A stretch of DNA of 6,804 nt from an uncultured Acetatifactor sp. (GTDB lineage Bacteria; Bacillota; Clostridia; Lachnospirales; Lachnospiraceae). This document shows, in pieces, positions 5,059 to 6,804 of the stretch. Positions within the stretch are counted from its first letter, which is position 1. Each line of letters opens with the position of its first letter. Location of the stretch: the NCBI GenBank assembly GCA_910578215.1, contig CAJTPH010000014.1, positions 1 to 6,804 on the forward strand, given 5' to 3'. The position numbers were made by a program, and so were the translations under genes. The notes beneath the pieces are model-generated. The model saw only the letters and a list, made by a program, of their open reading frames with translations, had not been told where the DNA came from and did no database searches.

Positions 5059-5238
5059 CCAATTACTGCTTGAATTCAGAAGGCATGCCCGGGCACAGCT
5101 GGCTCTTGGACAGCTCTCACATTCACTGATTGCTCCAGGAACACCTTCACTTCAATGCTTCATCCAGAAGGACCCTCACTTATAGCTCAAGTATTTGAAT
5201 CTAATTTGCTCCTGACGACTGCCAAAAACGAAAATCTA
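5059..5238. other. Intergenic stretch with degenerate ~30-bp repeats, no gene seen
   Basis: Part of the gap of about 415 bp between the regulator and the hydrolase. It contains the palindrome TGCCCGGGCA and loosely repeated text: CCAGGAACACCTTCACTT (5135-5152) and CCAGAAGGACCCTCACTT (5164-5181) match at 14 of 18 bases with a 29-bp offset. No reading frame with a ribosome binding site was found. Confidence 0.4.
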
Positions 5239-5267
5239 TTGACACGGAAATCATAATTTGGCACAAT
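5239..5267 (+). promoter_or_regulatory. Promoter of the alpha/beta hydrolase gene
   Basis: A perfect TTGACA (5239-5244), a 17-bp spacer ending in TGG (extended -10), then CACAAT (5262-5267, 4 of 6). It would give a leader of about 110 nt before the GTG start at 5383. Confidence 0.65.
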
Positions 5268-5280
5268 AAATATTATATAT

Positions 5281-5320
5281 TACTGCAGTCTGCATAATCT
5301 TATCTAAATAAATACTGCAG
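5281..5320. repeat. TACTGCAG direct repeats in the hydrolase leader
   Basis: TACTGCAG occurs at 5281-5288 and 5313-5320, offset by 32 bp (about three helical turns), just downstream of the predicted transcription start. CTGCAG is itself palindromic. This could be a paired operator or chance. Confidence 0.35.
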
Positions 5321-5369
5321 GGAAAACCGGTATTAAACCCACAGCTTACCCAAAAAAATCCAGACGAAC

Positions 5370-5374
5370 GGAGG
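5370..5374 (+). promoter_or_regulatory. Ribosome binding site supporting the GTG start
   Basis: GGAGG with 8 nt to the GTG at 5383. It decides the non-ATG start of the hydrolase. Confidence 0.8.
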
Positions 5375-5382
5375 AAAACAGC

Positions 5383-6186
5383 GTGGAACAGCATAAACTG
5401 AACAATTCTCCCATTGCCTATTATGTCAGCGGAACGGAACAGAAGGAATGGCTCCTTTTCCTTCATGCCGCTTTCGTGGATCACAATATGTTCAGGGCAC
5501 AGACCGAATATTTCAGGGATAAATATAACGTATTAGCCGTCGATATCATCGGCCATGGACAGTCCACAGACACGCGCAGAGGCGACAGCATAGATAAAAT
5601 GTCAGAGTGGATTTATGATATATTAAGAGCGGAAAAAATAGAAAATATACATATAACAGGCATTTCGTTAGGGGCGGTTCTGGCTCAGGATTTTGCAAAC
5701 CGCTATCCCGGCGCAGTTAAATCGCTTGCCTGTTTCGGCGGGTACGACATCAACCGCTTTGACGGGAAAATGCAGAAGGAAAACGGCGCGAAGCAAATGC
5801 TTATGATGTTGAAGGCAATGTTTTCCATAAGATGGTTCGCCAGGGCGAATAAGAAAATATCCGCCTTTACCTCTCAGGCACAAGACGAATTTTATGAGAT
5901 GAATATCCGGTTTCCAAGGAAATCATTTATGTACCTGGCTTCGCTGGGCAGCATGATAAACAAAAATCAGATACAAAAAAGGCACTATCCCCTGTTGATC
6001 GGGTGCGGGCAGTACGATATTCCCCAGGAGCTGGCGGCAGTAAAGCTTTGGAAAAACAACGAGCCGAATTGCCAGGTGGTTATTTTTGAGAATGCGGGGC
6101 ATTGCGTCAATATGGACACCCCCACGGAATTCAACAAAACGATGGAAACATTTTGGGCAACTCCCCTGCTTATTCCAGCTCCGTAA
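5383..6186 (+). CDS. Alpha/beta hydrolase
   Basis: A 267-residue cytoplasmic alpha/beta-hydrolase fold enzyme; substrate not deducible. The nucleophile elbow is GISLG with Ser95. The acid is probably Asp212 (GCGQYDIP), and the base is His240 (NAGHCVN). LFLHAAF (residues 25-31) holds the oxyanion-hole region, and DIIGHGQST (54-62) is the typical block before it in lipase/esterase and MhpC-like enzymes. A cap region lies around residues 120-195, with Lys/Arg- and Met-rich helices. Length is normal for the family (250-300). The start is GTG at 5383, 8 nt after GGAGG (5370-5374), giving MEQHKLNNSPIAYY; no better ATG exists upstream. It is a single gene with its own promoter. Its last 17 bp overlap the 3' end of the convergent deacetylase gene. 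Candidates include esterase, haloperoxidase-like or signal-molecule hydrolase. Confidence 0.92.
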   Translation: MEQHKLNNSPIAYYVSGTEQKEWLLFLHAAFVDHNMFRAQTEYFRDKYNVLAVDIIGHGQSTDTRRGDSIDKMSEWIYDILRAEKIENIHITGISLGAVLAQDFANRYPGAVKSLACFGGYDINRFDGKMQKENGAKQMLMMLKAMFSIRWFARANKKISAFTSQAQDEFYEMNIRFPRKSFMYLASLGSMINKNQIQKRHYPLLIGCGQYDIPQELAAVKLWKNNEPNCQVVIFENAGHCVNMDTPTEFNKTMETFWATPLLIPAP

Positions 6187-6804
6187 TTTTTTCTTTTACA
6201 CTTTTTGCAAACCTCAAAATAAATTCCTCCGTATAGCCGGATACGGACAGCTCTTTATCCTTTAAAAGCGGCAGAAGGTCCATTGCAAAAATTGTTTCCC
6301 GGGCGGTGTCAACGCCGTGGGCCTGGCTGAATGTGGCGTTGGCGCGCCTGCGTCCCACAACGGCCAGATCATAGCGCTTCCCGCCCGCAATCTGCGAGTC
6401 AAAAACCCCAAGCAGCGCAGCTTCCAGGTCCTCCCTTCCGCCCACGTCAAATACCACCTTTTCATCCTCGTTTACCCAGTCCAGCCCCCGCCAAACCTCG
6501 CAGCCGTAAAATGCCTCCGGGATATAGCCAAGCTCTCTCAACGCCTGCACAAGGCGCAGCGCTACCGCCACATGGGTTTCATGCCTGTCCGCCGTATTAT
6601 GCGTATAGATAATCCTGGGTGTTGTCCTTGAAACGATTTCTTTAAAATACTCTACCGCCGTGCTGTCCGACGAGTCCTTTAGCTTCCCAGAGGGCAGGTC
6701 AAGAAAAATCTGTGCGTTGTACTCGCCGATCACCGCTGCCCTTTTCTGTTCCTCCTTGCGCAGACACATCATATCCCCGTCGGTAAGACCGGCATATTTT
6801 CCGC
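6170..6804 (-). CDS. PIG-L/LmbE family deacetylase (5' end outside window)
   Basis: Carboxy-terminal part of a PIG-L (LmbE-like) zinc-dependent N-deacetylase, a family acting on N-acetylglucosaminyl or similar amide substrates. The frame stays open from the ATG at 6772 to the window edge, adding GKYAGLTDGD before MMCLRKEEQKRAA. This matches the family region just after the first strand pair, so the true start and the N-terminal AHPDDE metal motif lie beyond 6804. The visible motif THNTADRHETH (around 6572-6604) corresponds to the second conserved block with the third metal-ligand His and the Asp-x-His pattern. RKEEQKRAA is the conserved helix with the RxxE pattern. The visible part is about 210 residues. 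The 3' end overlaps the convergent hydrolase gene by 17 bp with no terminator between them. The specific substrate is unknown; sugar-amide or bacillithiol-type deacetylases are family possibilities. Confidence 0.88.
   Translation of the reverse strand, partial: GKYAGLTDGDMMCLRKEEQKRAAVIGEYNAQIFLDLPSGKLKDSSDSTAVEYFKEIVSRTTPRIIYTHNTADRHETHVAVALRLVQALRELGYIPEAFYGCEVWRGLDWVNEDEKVVFDVGGREDLEAALLGVFDSQIAGGKRYDLAVVGRRRANATFSQAHGVDTARETIFAMDLLPLLKDKELSVSGYTEEFILRFAKSVKEKITELE

Noticed and set aside
5155..5256. Possible 33-residue leader peptide (ATG at 5155) upstream of the hydrolase
   Set aside because: The nearest purine-rich site is 14 nt away, and the frame ends inside the predicted promoter of the next gene, so it would not be part of that transcript.

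Overview
The window looks like a chromosomal segment of a low-to-mid GC Gram-positive anaerobe, most likely class Clostridia and probably Lachnospiraceae-like. The reasons are strong AGGAGG-type ribosome binding sites before nearly every gene, extended -10 (TGnTATAAT) promoters, a DUF1015 protein of the type common in Clostridia, and a Clostridia/Bacilli-style CheY-like receiver sequence. This placement is inferred from style and families, not from a search. No mobile element, CRISPR array, rRNA or tRNA was recognised.

Layout, left to right. (1) On the minus strand, a nearly complete glycogen branching enzyme gene (glgB) runs off the left edge without its last few dozen codons. (2) Also on the minus strand and about 100 bp upstream of glgB, a DUF1015 protein gene; a perfect 11-bp hairpin lies between them. 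(3) A 318-bp intergenic region holds the most unusual structure in the window: a 71-bp tandem repeat (two full units and the head of a third). Each full unit has a C-loop-G hairpin with a compensatory base-pair change and a TGACACA...TGTGTCA dyad. Every copy, including the truncated third, begins with an extended -10 box reading on the minus strand. (4) On the plus strand, a small 93-residue acidic helical protein of unknown function, whose stop codon is buried in a GC-rich hairpin, followed by an A/T-rich inverted repeat. (5) On the minus strand, a one-component-like regulator made of an N-terminal XRE helix-turn-helix joined to a C-terminal CheY-like receiver. It has a recognisable promoter, a candidate autoregulatory palindrome and an intrinsic terminator. 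(6) A roughly 400-bp intergenic region with divergent promoters for the regulator and the next gene. (7) On the plus strand, an alpha/beta hydrolase with a GTG start and an intact Ser-Asp-His triad. (8) On the minus strand, a PIG-L/LmbE-type deacetylase running off the right edge, convergent with the hydrolase and overlapping it by 17 bp.

Functionally the window is a patchwork. glgB is storage-polysaccharide metabolism; DUF1015 is a conserved protein whose DGHHR motif resembles the ParB/sulfiredoxin/serine-kinase fold; the regulator would link a phosphorelay to an XRE-type operator. No single pathway ties all six genes together. The repeat region and the reversed HTH-receiver architecture are the two items most worth following up.
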